Shown here: positions 1 through 9,251 of the stretch, piece by piece
Layout: each line of letters starts with the position of its first letter
How positions within the stretch are numbered: the stretch's first letter is position 1
From: Chloroflexota bacterium
GTDB taxonomy: Bacteria; Chloroflexota; Limnocylindria; QHBO01
DNA length: 64,000 nt
Assembly (NCBI GenBank): GCA_025699005.1
Contig: JAILWI010000001.1
Span: forward strand, 496,001-560,000
Reading direction: 5' to 3'
Program-made: the position numbers and the translations under genes
Notes under the pieces: model-generated
What the model saw: only the letters and a program-made list of their open reading frames with translations
Databases searched by the model: none
Told to the model about the DNA's origin: nothing

Positions 1-1940
1 AGCACGTCGGAGCCGGCGGTGTGCGGCCGCAGGGTGACGCGCGGGTCGCCCTCGACCCCGTGATGGCGCGCCCAGACGCCGAGCCAGCCGGCCAGGACGC
101 GGGTCGGAACCTCCGTCTGCACGAGGTGCTGCGACTGCGTGGAGCCCGCTCCCATGGCCTTCGTCGTGGCGGTCTGGCCGGTGGCCGCGAGCAGGGCGGC
201 GTCGGCCCGCGGACCCCCGACCAGGGTCTGTGGCGTTCGGTATGGCGACTCGAGGAGCCGCAGCTTCCGCTGGAGCCGGGCGAGGGCCAGCATCCCGTCG
301 TCGCGCAGCGCGGTGGCGAACTCCTCGGCAGCGAGGCCGTCGATCTGGTGGCCGCCATAGGTGATGAAGTTGAAGACGAATCCCATGCGACCCAGCTCCT
401 CGGGGAAGCGGCGCATCTCCTCGTCGGTCATGCCGGTCGTGTCCCAGTTGAAGGACGGGGAGAGGTTGTAGGCCAGCATCTTGTCGGGGTACACGGCGTG
501 GATCGCATCGGCAAAGCGACGCGCGTCGTCGAGGTTCGCGGTCTTCGTCTCCATCCACAGCAGATCGGCGAACGGCGCCGCGGCCAGCGACTTGGCGATC
601 GCGTAGTCGATGCTGCCGGCGACCTGGTGGTAGCCCTCGGGCGTGCGGGCCATCTCAGCATTCCAGAAGGGATCGACCCCGAGCTCGCGACCTCGCGATC
701 TCGCCGCGGCCCACGACGCACGGCTCGCGAAGTCGTTCCACTCGTCGATGCGCATGGCCGGCTCCGCGCCCTCCTCGGCGCGCGCCGCGAGCGCCTCGGC
801 GACGGCCTGGCCGTAGGTCATGAGCCCCGCGTCCGACTGCCACGCATCGAGGAAGCGATCGGCGACGACGTCGAGCGTCGCGTCGGGGTCATGGCGTCCC
901 TCGTGGGCCGCCTCGTCGATGACGGTGCACAGCCCCTGGCGCTCGAGCCACGACTCGGCGGCCGCGTACTCGTCGTCGTCCACGGCGTAGAGGAGGTGGC
1001 CCTTCAGCTCGGACAGGCCGGCCCGATGGAGCCGGCGGATGACCGCCAGGAACCCGACCCGGTACGACGGAACGTCGGGATTCGTGACGCCCAGGATGAA
1101 TGGCTGGTCCCGCTCGTCGCCGTTGCCGTCGAGCAGGTTCGCGGCCTCGGCATCGGTGCGGGCGACGACGATGCCGGCCACGCCCATGATGTCGAGCTGG
1201 AGCCGGGCCGCGTTCAGGCGCTTGATCTGCTCGTCGCTGGGGACGAGCACCTTGCCACCCTGGTGTCCGCACTTCTTGGCGCCCGGCTTCTGGTCCTCGA
1301 TGTGATAGCCGGGGACCCCCGCCTCGACGAACCGGCGGATGAGGTTGCGGACGTGACCGTCGCCGCCGTGCCCGGTGTCGGCATCCGCGATGATCAGCGG
1401 CGTGTAGTCGACCTCGGGGGTCGAGGCACGCTCGGCGTCGGTCATCCGGGCTCGCGCGAAGCGCTGGTTCCGATCGGCGGTGAGGAGCCCGCGGACGAGC
1501 CCGGCCGCCTCCTCGGGGACCTGGCTCAGCGGGTAGCTCGCGAGATCCGGGCCGGGGTCTTCATCGGCGGATCCCTTGGCCGATGTCGCCCAGCCGCCGA
1601 GGTAGATCGCCTCGATCCCCATGCGCTTCATCGTCACGCCCTGCCCGGGCGAGTAGGGCCCGAAGCTCGTGATCGATCGGCGCTCGGCGAAGCGACGCCG
1701 GAGGAGCTCATGCAGGCGATCCGCAGCCTCGCGGGCGACGGGGTAGTCGACGGCGATCGTGCCGCGCTGGTCCACGACATGGCGCGCCACGTGGAGGCGC
1801 GTGATCTCGCCGAACCGCTCTCCGGTCATCCAGTCCTCGGTTGCCGCGATCTCGGCAGCACGCGTCGCCGACTCGGGGTCGGGGACTGCATCCGGGGCAT
1901 GGTCCGGGGCCGCCTCGGGCGGCCGGATCAGGGTCGTCAT
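1..1940 (-). CDS. aceA: Isocitrate lyase, long form (3' end cut by window edge)
   Basis: Cleaves isocitrate to glyoxylate and succinate, the first step of the glyoxylate shunt, so cells can grow on acetate or fatty acids. The frame is open from ATG 1940 to the window edge, giving 646 residues without a stop. This is already longer than the ~430-residue AceA and fits the long ICL2-type form. Visible signatures are [12 protein letters not shown] near residue 100 and the catalytic loop KKCGHQGGK with the active-site cysteine at about residue 224, followed by a VARTDAEAA segment. A 65-codon ORF ends 10 nt upstream, so the two may share a transcript; LysR is divergent and acetyl-CoA synthetase lies beyond it. 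No clear Shine-Dalgarno precedes the ATG. The family call is secure; the C-terminus cannot be seen. Confidence 0.93.
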   Translation of the reverse strand, partial: MTTLIRPPEAAPDHAPDAVPDPESATRAAEIAATEDWMTGERFGEITRLHVARHVVDQRGTIAVDYPVAREAADRLHELLRRRFAERRSITSFGPYSPGQGVTMKRMGIEAIYLGGWATSAKGSADEDPGPDLASYPLSQVPEEAAGLVRGLLTADRNQRFARARMTDAERASTPEVDYTPLIIADADTGHGGDGHVRNLIRRFVEAGVPGYHIEDQKPGAKKCGHQGGKVLVPSDEQIKRLNAARLQLDIMGVAGIVVARTDAEAANLLDGNGDERDQPFILGVTNPDVPSYRVGFLAVIRRLHRAGLSELKGHLLYAVDDDEYAAAESWLERQGLCTVIDEAAHEGRHDPDATLDVVADRFLDAWQSDAGLMTYGQAVAEALAARAEEGAEPAMRIDEWNDFASRASWAAARSRGRELGVDPFWNAEMARTPEGYHQVAGSIDYAIAKSLAAAPFADLLWMETKTANLDDARRFADAIHAVYPDKMLAYNLSPSFNWDTTGMTDEEMRRFPEELGRMGFVFNFITYGGHQIDGLAAEEFATALRDDGMLALARLQRKLRLLESPYRTPQTLVGGPRADAALLAATGQTATTKAMGAGSTQSQHLVQTEVPTRVLAGWLGVWARHHGVEGDPRVTLRPHTAGSDV

Positions 1941-1950
1941 GTCGGTTTCG

Positions 1951-2148
1951 CTACTCGTTCGCGTGGTCGCGATCGCAGAGGTCCGGGCAGTGGCACTCGG
2001 CCAGCTCGGCGACGCTCAGGACGTTCGGCTGCGCCGGCTGCTCGGGGCGCCAGAGCAGCCACGGGTTGAGGCGGGCCCGATCCGCGGTCGGCGCGCCCTG
2101 CGGCGATGTGATGGCCGCCGGCGTCGGTGTGGGTGTCATCGGAATCAT
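1951..2148 (-). CDS. Small Cys/His-tailed protein upstream of isocitrate lyase
   Basis: A 65-codon ORF that stops 10 nt before the isocitrate lyase start. The N-terminal part is rich in Pro, Thr and Ala. The last residues form a compact [14 protein letters not shown] tail with three Cys and two His, which could bind a metal or iron-sulfur cofactor. I do not recognise the family. ATG 2148 and an in-frame ATG at 2139 are both possible starts. Its position between a regulated promoter region and aceA suggests either a small accessory protein or a translated leader. Being real rests on the Cys/His tail and the tight spacing; it could still be a chance ORF. Confidence 0.45.
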   Translation of the reverse strand: MIPMTPTPTPAAITSPQGAPTADRARLNPWLLWRPEQPAQPNVLSVAELAECHCPDLCDRDHANE

Positions 2149-2170
2149 GTCTTCATGGTCGGCCCAGGCC

Positions 2171-2224
2171 TGATATCAGTCAAGACGATTTCACCTATAT
2201 GATCCATAAACCAAACTGATATCA
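2171..2224. promoter_or_regulatory. Paired TGATATCA palindromes between aceA and lysR
   Basis: The 8-bp palindrome TGATATCA occurs at 2171-2178 and 2217-2224, each preceded by C, with centres 46 bp apart. The DNA between is much more AT-rich than its surroundings. The second copy overlaps the likely -10 box of lysR. This arrangement is typical of a LysR-type regulator that controls its own gene and the divergent operon. That this LysR is the binder is inferred from position. Confidence 0.5.
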
Positions 2225-2225
2225 T
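2220..2225 (+). promoter_or_regulatory. -10 box TATCAT for lysR (leaderless start)
   Basis: TATCAT ends 6 nt before ATG 2232, so transcription would begin at or near the start codon. It overlaps the TGATATCA palindrome, which would make binding there autorepressive. No convincing -35 is seen. Confidence 0.4.
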
Positions 2226-2231
2226 GTGCCC

Positions 2232-3161
2232 ATGCCCGATCCGATCCAGCTCGCGCAGCTCGAGGCCCTCGTCACGGTGGCGCGCCTCGGTTCGATCAGC
2301 GCCGCCGCCGAGGAGCTCGTCGTCAGCCAGCCGGCCGTCACCGCTCGCCTCCAGGCGCTCGAGCGTCAGCTCGATACGCAGCTGTTCGTGCGCTCGCGGA
2401 GCGGTACCCGCCTGACCGGGACGGGCCGCGCGTTCCTTCCGCACGTCGAGCGCGCCCTGGCTGCCGTCCGGGCCGGCCGTCTTGCGGTCAGCGACGTCGT
2501 GAGCGGCACGGGCGGACGCCTCACGATCGGCGCGGCGCCGGCCGTCAGCACGTACGTGCTGCCCGCGATGCTCCATCGGTTCCAGGACGAACACCCGCAG
2601 GTCCAGCTCTCGGTCCGCAGCGGGCACTCCGAGGAGGTCCTGGCCATGGTCCTCCGCGAGGAGGTCGAGCTCGGACTCATGCGACCGATCCCGCACCCCG
2701 ACGTCGAGAGCCGGCCGCTGTACGAGGACCCGCTCGTGCTCGTCGTGCCGAGGGCGCATGCCTTCGCCGGCAGGGGGCAGATTCGGATGCCGGAGATGGG
2801 CTCGGAGCACCTGATCCTGTTCGATCGGACGAGCTCGTACCACGAGCTGACGAGCTCGATCCTGCGACAGGCGGGGATCGATCCTCGCGGGACCATCGAG
2901 GTCGACAACATCGACGCCGCCAAGCGCATGGTCGAGCAGCGGCTGGGCATCGCCCTCCTGCCCCACACGTCGGTGCGGGCCGAGATCGGGACCGGTCGCC
3001 TCGTGCCGATCCGCGTCACCGACATGCCGGTCATCCGTCGCCAGATCGTGGTCGTCCGACGGCGCGACATCGGCGACCCGTTGCCCGTCGTGGCGGACTT
3101 CCTCCGCACGCTCGAGGAGCTGGGGCCCGATCGGCCCAAGGAGCCGCGCTTCCTCGCCTGA
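2232..3161 (+). CDS. LysR-family transcriptional regulator
   Basis: Cytoplasmic DNA-binding regulator of 309 residues, the usual LysR length. Residues ~5-65 form the winged helix-turn-helix: a first helix ending ...EALVTVARLGSISAAAEEL, then VVSQPAVTARLQALERQL as recognition helix and linker. The rest is a periplasmic-binding-fold effector domain. ATG 2232 is preferred over GTG 2226 because it lies 6 nt after a TATCAT box and no Shine-Dalgarno is present. It is divergent from isocitrate lyase and 64 nt upstream of acetyl-CoA synthetase, so it probably senses a C2 or related metabolite and controls the acetate/glyoxylate genes on both sides. The family is certain; the target set is inferred. 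Confidence 0.9.
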   Translation: MPDPIQLAQLEALVTVARLGSISAAAEELVVSQPAVTARLQALERQLDTQLFVRSRSGTRLTGTGRAFLPHVERALAAVRAGRLAVSDVVSGTGGRLTIGAAPAVSTYVLPAMLHRFQDEHPQVQLSVRSGHSEEVLAMVLREEVELGLMRPIPHPDVESRPLYEDPLVLVVPRAHAFAGRGQIRMPEMGSEHLILFDRTSSYHELTSSILRQAGIDPRGTIEVDNIDAAKRMVEQRLGIALLPHTSVRAEIGTGRLVPIRVTDMPVIRRQIVVVRRRDIGDPLPVVADFLRTLEELGPDRPKEPRFLA

Positions 3162-3225
3162 CCGGCCCGCCCCCCGGGTCTAGAATCGATCACTCGCCCT
3201 GCACACTGGAGGCATCGTTCGCCGG

Positions 3226-5199
3226 ATGACCACCGAGCCGCGCCCCGACTCCGACGCCATCGAGAACCTGCTGCGGGAGGAGCGGACCTTCGCGCCATCC
3301 GACGAGTTCGTCGCCGATGCGCTCGTCCGGGACCCGTCGATCTACGAGCGAGCGGCATCCGAGGACGGCTTCCGCGCCTTCTGGACCGACGAGGCGAAGC
3401 GGCTCGACTGGATGGAGCCGTGGGAAGACCTCTACACGTGGGAAGCGCCCTACGCGAAGTGGTTCATCGGCGGCAAGCTGAACGTGAGCGTCAACTGCCT
3501 GGATCGCCATGTCGCGAACGGGCTCGGCGACCGCGTCGCCTACTTCTGGGAGGGTGAGCCGGGCGACACCCGCACGATCACCTACGCCGACCTGCTCGAC
3601 GAGGTGTGCCGCTTCACGAACGCGCTGCGCGGGCTCGGCGTGAAGAAGGGCGACCGCGTCGCGATCTACATGCCGATGATTCCCGAGCTGCCGGTCGCCA
3701 TGCTGGCCTGCACCCGAATCGGCGCGGCGCACTCGGTGGTCTTCGGCGGCTTCAGCGCCGATGCGCTGGCCGACCGAATCGACGACGCCAGCTGCTCGGT
3801 CGTCATCACCGCCGACGGCGGCTACCGCAAGGGCGCCACGGTGGCCCTGAAGAAGGCGGCGGACGATGCGATCGCGCGGACGTCGTCGGTCGAGCACTGC
3901 GTCGTGGTCAAGCGCACCGGCGACGATGTCGCCTGGGACGAGTCACGCGACCACTGGTACCACGACCTCGTGGACGGCCAGTCGTCGAAGGCCGATCCCG
4001 AGCCGATGGACTCCGAGGACCTGCTCTACCTGCTCTACACCTCGGGCACCACGGCCAAGCCGAAGGGGATCATGCACACGACCGGCGGCTACCTCGCCGG
4101 GGTCAGCGCCACCCATCGGCTCATCTTCGACATCCACCCCGAGACCGACATCTACTGGTGCATGGCCGACATCGGCTGGGTGACCGGGCACAGCTACATC
4201 GTCTACGGACCGCTGGCGAACGCGACGACCGGGATCATCTACGAGGGGGCGATCGACTACCCCGAGAAGGACCGATGGGCTCAGATCGCGGCGAAGTATC
4301 GCGCCACGATCCTCTACACCGCCCCGACCGCCATCCGCGCCCTCATGAAGTACGGCGCCGATGCGTTCGCCGATGACGACCTCTCCTCGCTCCGGCTGCT
4401 CGGCAGCGTCGGTGAGCCGATCAACCCCGAGGCATGGGCCTGGTACTGGAAGGAGATCGGCGGCGGCCGCTGCCCGGTCGTCGACACGTGGTGGCAGACC
4501 GAGACCGGCATGGTCATGATCGCGCCGCTGCCGGGCATCACGACCCTCAAGCCGGGCAGTGCCACCTTCCCGTTCCCCGGCGTCGTCGCCGACGTCGTGG
4601 ACGAGGGCGGTCGGTCCGTGCCGCTCGGCGGTGGCGGCTACCTCGTCCTCGAGCGTCCGTGGCCAGCGATGCTGCGCGGCATCTACGGCGATCCGGAGCG
4701 CTACGAGCAGACATACTGGAGCCGCTACCCGGGGCGCTACTTCGCGGGTGACGGCTGCAAGCGCGACGAGGAGGGCTACTACTGGCTGCTGGGCCGGATC
4801 GACGACGTGATGAACGTCTCGGGCCACCGCATCAGCACGACCGAGGTCGAATCGGCCCTCGTCTCCCACCCGTCGGTGGCCGAGGCCGCCGTGGTGGGCC
4901 GAACGGACCCCATCACGGGCCAGGCGATCTTCTGCTACGTCATCCTGCGGTCGGGCCACGAGGCGTCCGACGAGCTCGGGAAGGAGCTGCGCACGCACGT
5001 CGCAGACATGATCGGCAAGTTCGCTCGCCCGAAGCAGATCCTGTTCACGCCGGACCTGCCGAAGACGCGCTCCGGCAAGATCATGCGGCGCCTGCTGCGC
5101 GACATCGCCGAGCAGCGCGACCTCGGGGACGTCACCACGCTCGCCGACGCGAACGTCGTCAGCGCCATCCGCGACCAGTCCGGCAAGGGCGAGGACTGA
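3226..5199 (+). CDS. acsA: Acetyl-CoA synthetase (AMP-forming)
   Basis: Activates acetate to acetyl-CoA through acetyl-AMP, supplying the glyoxylate shunt encoded upstream. It has 657 residues, the normal length. The N-terminal ACS cap is present. The phosphate-binding loop YTSGTTAKPKG is near residue 270, DTWWQTETG lies around residue 425, and the C-terminal TRSGKIMRR around residue 617 carries the catalytic lysine that is acetylation-controlled in this family. GGAGG at 3208-3212 lies 13 nt before ATG 3226, and a TAGAAT box sits at 3181-3186. The stop is 4 nt from the convergent lipoprotein stop. The LysR regulator just upstream is its likely controller. Confidence 0.96.
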   Translation: MTTEPRPDSDAIENLLREERTFAPSDEFVADALVRDPSIYERAASEDGFRAFWTDEAKRLDWMEPWEDLYTWEAPYAKWFIGGKLNVSVNCLDRHVANGLGDRVAYFWEGEPGDTRTITYADLLDEVCRFTNALRGLGVKKGDRVAIYMPMIPELPVAMLACTRIGAAHSVVFGGFSADALADRIDDASCSVVITADGGYRKGATVALKKAADDAIARTSSVEHCVVVKRTGDDVAWDESRDHWYHDLVDGQSSKADPEPMDSEDLLYLLYTSGTTAKPKGIMHTTGGYLAGVSATHRLIFDIHPETDIYWCMADIGWVTGHSYIVYGPLANATTGIIYEGAIDYPEKDRWAQIAAKYRATILYTAPTAIRALMKYGADAFADDDLSSLRLLGSVGEPINPEAWAWYWKEIGGGRCPVVDTWWQTETGMVMIAPLPGITTLKPGSATFPFPGVVADVVDEGGRSVPLGGGGYLVLERPWPAMLRGIYGDPERYEQTYWSRYPGRYFAGDGCKRDEEGYYWLLGRIDDVMNVSGHRISTTEVESALVSHPSVAEAAVVGRTDPITGQAIFCYVILRSGHEASDELGKELRTHVADMIGKFARPKQILFTPDLPKTRSGKIMRRLLRDIAEQRDLGDVTTLADANVVSAIRDQSGKGED

Positions 5200-5203
5200 T
5201 CGG

Positions 5204-5686
5204 CTACTCCGACGAGCCCAGCTGAACTCCCACGATCGTACCGCCGCCATCCGCGCGTGGCGTGACGCTCACCACGCCACCGAAGCCGTCGTTGTCCGGA
5301 TCCATGAAGATCCACGAGAAGGAGCCCTGGGCGCTCGAGCGATTCAGGATCTCGAAGCCCTCGTTGCCGATCGCGCTCTCGTAGAAGCCTTCGAGCGATT
5401 CCGGCGACTGGCTCGACTCGAACGTCAGGAAGATGACCCCGCCGGCGGTCGTTCGCGATGTCTCGGTTGTGTCAGCCGGCGTGAACCGCTCTGCCATCGC
5501 CTCGAGGTCGTCCGACGAGCCGGCTTCCCCACCACCTCCTCCGCCGCCCGTCTCGCCCGGCTGGGCGGGAGCGGCTCCCTCGCTCGCCGGGAGGTCGCCG
5601 CCCCCGTCGTCGGCGGGAGCCGAGCCGCCACAGCCCGCGAGGAGCAGCACGAGGGAGAGGGACACGAGCGCTCGGGTGGGTCGCAT
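5204..5686 (-). CDS. Small lipoprotein, function unknown
   Basis: A 160-residue exported protein. The first ~20 residues form a signal peptide ending in LLLAGC, a lipobox, so the mature protein would be anchored through the Cys. A Gly/Ala/Pro-rich linker including a run of seven Gly follows. The C-terminal ~90 residues form a small mixed alpha/beta domain of the kind seen in secreted proteins with no assigned function. ATG 5686 is chosen because GGAGGA lies 7 nt upstream and the signal peptide starts there, although the frame stays open further upstream. It converges on acsA. Confidence 0.75.
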   Translation of the reverse strand: MRPTRALVSLSLVLLLAGCGGSAPADDGGGDLPASEGAAPAQPGETGGGGGGGEAGSSDDLEAMAERFTPADTTETSRTTAGGVIFLTFESSQSPESLEGFYESAIGNEGFEILNRSSAQGSFSWIFMDPDNDGFGGVVSVTPRADGGGTIVGVQLGSSE

Positions 5687-5838
5687 GTCGTCGTCCTCCG
5701 TTGCCGGTCGACGCCCCCGGTGGTCCAGCGCCGCCATCGCCGGACCAGCAACGGTGCGCCGGGCGTGCGGTCGCGTCAAGGGCCTTGATCTCGGGTGTAT
5801 CGTGATCGCGCTGCCGGCCTACGTCCGAGGTTCGTGCC

Positions 5839-7239
5839 GTGTCCCGCGCCTCCATCGCCGTCATCTCTGCGCTCGTCCTGCTCTTGACGGCCGTGCCTCG
5901 CTCGGCCGCTGCCGACACGGCGCCATTGCCGGCGTCGATGGCCGCGGTGGGAGACTCGATCACCCAGGCGGCGAGCACCGGCGGCTCACTCGGTGCGGAC
6001 TATCCGCAGAACTCATGGGCGACCGGAACGAACGCGACGGTCAACAGCCACGCACTTCGCCTGCAGACCCTCGGGGCGCCGATCGCTCAGACCACCTACA
6101 ACCGGTCGGTGAGCGGCGCGAAGGTGGCCGACCTCCCCGGCCAGATGTCCACCGTGGTCCCGCTGCAGCCCGCGTATCTGACAGTGCTCATCGGCGGCAA
6201 CGACCTCTGCACCGACACCGTGGCGCAGATGACCAGCGTGACCGATTTCCGATCGAGCTTCGCGTCCGCGATGTCGACGATCGCGAGCGGCTCGCCGAGC
6301 ACGTACGTCTACGTGGTCAGCATCCCCGACGTCTACCAACTGTGGAGCCTGTTCCGGAACAATTTCTGGGCACGGTTGGTGTGGTCATCGGCCGGAATCT
6401 GTCAATCACTGCTCGCCAACCCCGGCTCCACCAGCCAGGCTGACGTTCAGCGTCGAGAACAGGTCCGCCAGCGCAACATCGCCTTCAACACCCAATTGGC
6501 CGAGGTCTGCGCGGCCCATGCCTCGCGGTGCCGATTCGACGGGAACGCGGTGTTCAACACGCAGCTGACTCGGAGCGACGTGTCCGGCGATTACTTCCAT
6601 CCCTCGCTCAGCGGGCAGGCACGGCTGGCCCAGACGAGCTGGGACGCCGGCTTCACCTGGACGACCACCCCGGTCAACCAGCCGCCCACGGCAGGGTTCA
6701 CCGCGAGCTGCACCGGGCTCACCTGCGCTTTCGTCGACACGTCCACGGATGTCGACGGCACCGTCGTCGCGTGGTCGTGGGCGTTCGGCGACGGCGCGAT
6801 CGACACATCTCGAAATCCGAGCCACGAGTACGCGACGGCCGGGACGTACACGGTGGTGCTCACGGTCGAGGACGACGACCGCGCCACGGGATCTGCTCTC
6901 CAGACCGTGAACGTCACGGTGCCGACCTCGGACGCTCCCGTCTGGATCACGAGCCTGGGTGGATCCGCCACGGCGAGCAAGGGGAACTGGACGGCGACCG
7001 TTAGTGTCTCGGTTGCCGGTGCGGGCGGTCCCGTTTCGGACGCAACGGTGACGGGAACGTGGTCCAGCGGCGGCACCGGCTCCTGCACGACGACGGCGAG
7101 CGGCTCCTGCACCACGAGCTCCAATGTGAACAAGAAGACCGCATCGGTCACCTTCGTGGTCACCGGCGTGAGCGGTCCTGGGCTTGTGTACGAGCCACGG
7201 CCGGGCGACCCGCAGCAGGTGACGGTCTCGCGCCCCTGA
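5839..7239 (+). CDS. Secreted SGNH/GDSL hydrolase with PKD domain
   Basis: Exported esterase/lipase-like enzyme of 466 residues. Residues 1-25 are a signal peptide ending SAAA. The SGNH domain follows: block I AVGDSITQA with nucleophile Ser40, the GGND block around residue 118, and DYFHPS near residue 252 carrying the catalytic Asp and His. A PKD domain (about 285-372) shows the typical WSWAFGDG and YTVVLTV strands. The tail (about 375-466) is a Ser/Thr/Gly-rich Ig-like module. The GTG start is set by the signal peptide. The likely role is ester hydrolysis on extracellular polysaccharide or lipid; the substrate cannot be read from the sequence. Confidence 0.85.
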   Translation: MSRASIAVISALVLLLTAVPRSAAADTAPLPASMAAVGDSITQAASTGGSLGADYPQNSWATGTNATVNSHALRLQTLGAPIAQTTYNRSVSGAKVADLPGQMSTVVPLQPAYLTVLIGGNDLCTDTVAQMTSVTDFRSSFASAMSTIASGSPSTYVYVVSIPDVYQLWSLFRNNFWARLVWSSAGICQSLLANPGSTSQADVQRREQVRQRNIAFNTQLAEVCAAHASRCRFDGNAVFNTQLTRSDVSGDYFHPSLSGQARLAQTSWDAGFTWTTTPVNQPPTAGFTASCTGLTCAFVDTSTDVDGTVVAWSWAFGDGAIDTSRNPSHEYATAGTYTVVLTVEDDDRATGSALQTVNVTVPTSDAPVWITSLGGSATASKGNWTATVSVSVAGAGGPVSDATVTGTWSSGGTGSCTTTASGSCTTSSNVNKKTASVTFVVTGVSGPGLVYEPRPGDPQQVTVSRP

Positions 7240-7269
7240 GGCCGGCCCCGTCGCTCGAGGTGCGGCGGG

Positions 7270-7275
7270 TAGAAT
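7270..7275 (+). promoter_or_regulatory. -10 box TAGAAT, leaderless start of dtxR-type gene
   Basis: TAGAAT ends 6 nt before ATG 7282 and there is no Shine-Dalgarno, which fits transcription starting at the start codon. No -35 is recognisable in the GC-rich DNA upstream. Confidence 0.45.
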
Positions 7276-7281
7276 CGGCCC

Positions 7282-8049
7282 ATGTCCCAGACCGCGCATG
7301 GCGGAGAGCCGACCGAGGCTGCTGCCGAGTACCTCATGACGATTCGCTACATGCACGGTGAGGGTCAACCGGTGATCGCCGCCCGGCTCGCCGAGCGCCT
7401 CGGTGTGAGTGCCGCGACCGTCAGCGAGATGGTGACCCGGCTGGTGCGCGAGGGCCTGGTCGACGTCGACGGCGACACCCGGCAGCTGCAGCTGACCGAC
7501 GACGGCCGCGAGGCCGCCGAACGCACGTTTCGTCGGCACGCGCTCTCGGAATGGCTCCTGACCGAGGTCATCGGCCTGGGCTGGGCGGAGGCCGATGAAG
7601 AGGCGCACCACCTCCAGCACGCGTTCAGCGACCGCGTCACGGACAAGATCGACGAGCTGCTCGGCGAGCCCCCGACCTGCCCGCACGGCAACCCGATCCC
7701 ACGGAATGGGAAGACCCCGGAGCGCCCCGCCGGCCTGCGCTTGTCGGATGCGGCAGCCGGCTCGGACGTCACGATCCTGCGGGTCACCGAGGAAGCGGAG
7801 GAGGACGCTCGGTTGCTCACCTTCCTCCAGGAGAACGGTGTCCGGCCCGGGCATGTCTTCGAGGTGGTCGAGGTCGCCGAGCACATCGGAACTATGACGC
7901 TGCGACGCGTCGCCGGCGGGGCCGACGACGGCCACGAGGTCACGATCGGGCTCGTCGCCGCGGCAAAGCTGCGGATGCTGGAAGGGCGCGCCGATCAGGG
8001 TCTCTTCCATCGCGTCCCGGAGCGTGCCCGGCTCGCCGCGACGCGCTGA
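7282..8049 (+). CDS. DtxR/MntR-family metal-dependent repressor
   Basis: Iron- or manganese-responsive repressor of 255 residues. The N-terminal winged helix (about 10-70) contains RLGVSAATVSEMVTRLVREG as its DNA-reading helix. A dimerisation domain follows with the metal-ligand pattern EEAHHLQHAFSD and the CPHGNPIP motif near residue 134. The C-terminal ~80 residues match the SH3-like FeoA domain of long-form DtxR/IdeR proteins. No metal transporter gene is adjacent, so its regulon lies elsewhere. It appears to be transcribed alone as a leaderless mRNA. Confidence 0.9.
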   Translation: MSQTAHGGEPTEAAAEYLMTIRYMHGEGQPVIAARLAERLGVSAATVSEMVTRLVREGLVDVDGDTRQLQLTDDGREAAERTFRRHALSEWLLTEVIGLGWAEADEEAHHLQHAFSDRVTDKIDELLGEPPTCPHGNPIPRNGKTPERPAGLRLSDAAAGSDVTILRVTEEAEEDARLLTFLQENGVRPGHVFEVVEVAEHIGTMTLRRVAGGADDGHEVTIGLVAAAKLRMLEGRADQGLFHRVPERARLAATR

Positions 8050-8059
8050 TCGGGTCTGC

Positions 8060-8065
8060 TAGCAT
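8060..8065 (+). promoter_or_regulatory. -10 box TAGCAT before small membrane protein
   Basis: TAGCAT lies 10 nt before ATG 8076, in the same arrangement as at other genes in this window. Confidence 0.35.
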
Positions 8066-8075
8066 CCGCGTCAGC

Positions 8076-8279
8076 ATGGTTCGCGATCGCAGCAGACGCG
8101 GGATCATCGCGGCCGTGGCCCTGGTTCTCTGGCTGGGCTACATGGCCGTCGGTCTCGCCGTCATCGACACGTTGGCCCCCACCGTCGGTGGTGAGGGACC
8201 CGAGGGCACGGCCGCCTTCGTCGGCCTGGTGTTCGGCGTGTTCACCGTCGGCCTCATCATGTGGGCCGCCTCCGACTGA
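8076..8279 (+). CDS. Small two-helix membrane protein
   Basis: A 67-residue protein with a basic N-terminus (MVRDRSRR) and two hydrophobic helices, about residues 9-32 and 44-64, joined by a short Gly/Pro/Glu loop. The predicted topology is a hairpin with both ends in the cytoplasm. It sits between two well-defined genes, has its own -10-like box, and has no competing ORF of better quality. The function is unknown. Confidence 0.6.
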   Translation: MVRDRSRRGIIAAVALVLWLGYMAVGLAVIDTLAPTVGGEGPEGTAAFVGLVFGVFTVGLIMWAASD

Positions 8280-8314
8280 CCGGCCGGCGAACAGCGGTCG
8301 CCGCACGCTTGCGC

Positions 8315-8320
8315 TAGCCT
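8315..8320 (+). promoter_or_regulatory. -10 box TAGCCT, leaderless start of eamA-type gene
   Basis: TAGCCT ends 7 nt before ATG 8328; there is no Shine-Dalgarno. Confidence 0.35.
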
Positions 8321-8327
8321 TGGCCGG

Positions 8328-9251
8328 ATGTCCGAACGTCCACGCTGGCTGCTGCCGGCAGCTTTCGTGCTGCTCGGCCTGATCTGGGGCTCATCCTTCG
8401 CCTGGATCAAGATCGCAGTCGACGAGATTCCGCCCGCGAGCCTGGTGGCCTGGCGCATGGCGCTGGGGGCCGCCGGCATGCTCGGCCTGCTCCTCGTCAT
8501 CCGTGCGCCGCTGCCACGCGGGCTGCGTGCCTGGCTGCCCCTGGCGTTCCTCGGCGCGGTCAACGCGTCGGTCCCGATCTACCTCATCAGCTGGGGCGAG
8601 CAGTTCGTCGACTCCGGGACGGCCGCCGTGCTGAACTCGCTCGCGCCGATCTTCAGCCTCCTCATCGCCGGCGTCGCCCTCCGCGTCGAGCCGGTCACCG
8701 TCCTTCGGGTCTCGGGCCTGGTCCTGGGCTTCGCCGGCGCCGGCCTGCTTGCCAGTCGCGAGTTCGACTTGCGCGCCGATGCATCGGGTCTCATCGGCGC
8801 CGGGGCGGTCGTGCTGGCCGCGCTGTCCTACGCCGTCGGTGCCTCCTATGCCCGCCACCGCATCCGGTCGACGCACCGCTACGTCGTCGCCGGTGGGACG
8901 CTCGTGTTCGCCGCGATCTACAGCCTGGCGCTCGCGGTCGTGGCCGACGGAACCGTGGTCGTCCCGAACCAGGTCGACACGCTGCTTGCGGTCGCCTGGC
9001 TCGGCCTGCTCGGATCGTTCGTGGCGTACCTCCTGTTCTTCTTCCTCATCGAGCACCTCGGGGCCACGATCGCCTCGATGGTCACCTACATCTTCCCCGT
9101 CGTCGGGGTCGGGATCGGCGTGACGCTCCTCGGTGAGCGGATGGACGTCCGCCTGGCAGCCGGCACGCTGCTGGTGCTCGCGGGCATCGCCGTCGTGACC
9201 CTTCGCTATGATCCGACCGTGAGCCGCGTACCCGACGGAGCGCGCCGGTGA
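8328..9251 (+). CDS. EamA/DMT-family permease
   Basis: Inner-membrane drug/metabolite exporter of 307 residues with ten predicted helices in two homologous EamA halves. The first half begins [20 protein letters not shown]; the second contains [12 protein letters not shown] and ends with the typical [19 protein letters not shown] strand. The substrate is unknown; relatives export amino acids, nucleobases or cofactors. The stop overlaps the next start (GTGA at 9248-9251), so it probably forms an operon with the Pro-Glu protein. Confidence 0.9.
   Translation: MSERPRWLLPAAFVLLGLIWGSSFAWIKIAVDEIPPASLVAWRMALGAAGMLGLLLVIRAPLPRGLRAWLPLAFLGAVNASVPIYLISWGEQFVDSGTAAVLNSLAPIFSLLIAGVALRVEPVTVLRVSGLVLGFAGAGLLASREFDLRADASGLIGAGAVVLAALSYAVGASYARHRIRSTHRYVVAGGTLVFAAIYSLALAVVADGTVVVPNQVDTLLAVAWLGLLGSFVAYLLFFFLIEHLGATIASMVTYIFPVVGVGIGVTLLGERMDVRLAAGTLLVLAGIAVVTLRYDPTVSRVPDGARR

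Noticed and set aside
21-2069. 682-codon ORF on the plus strand over isocitrate lyase
   Set aside because: Antisense shadow: the minus-strand frame gives clear isocitrate lyase motifs, and the plus-strand product is Arg/Gly/Leu-rich with no recognisable domain.
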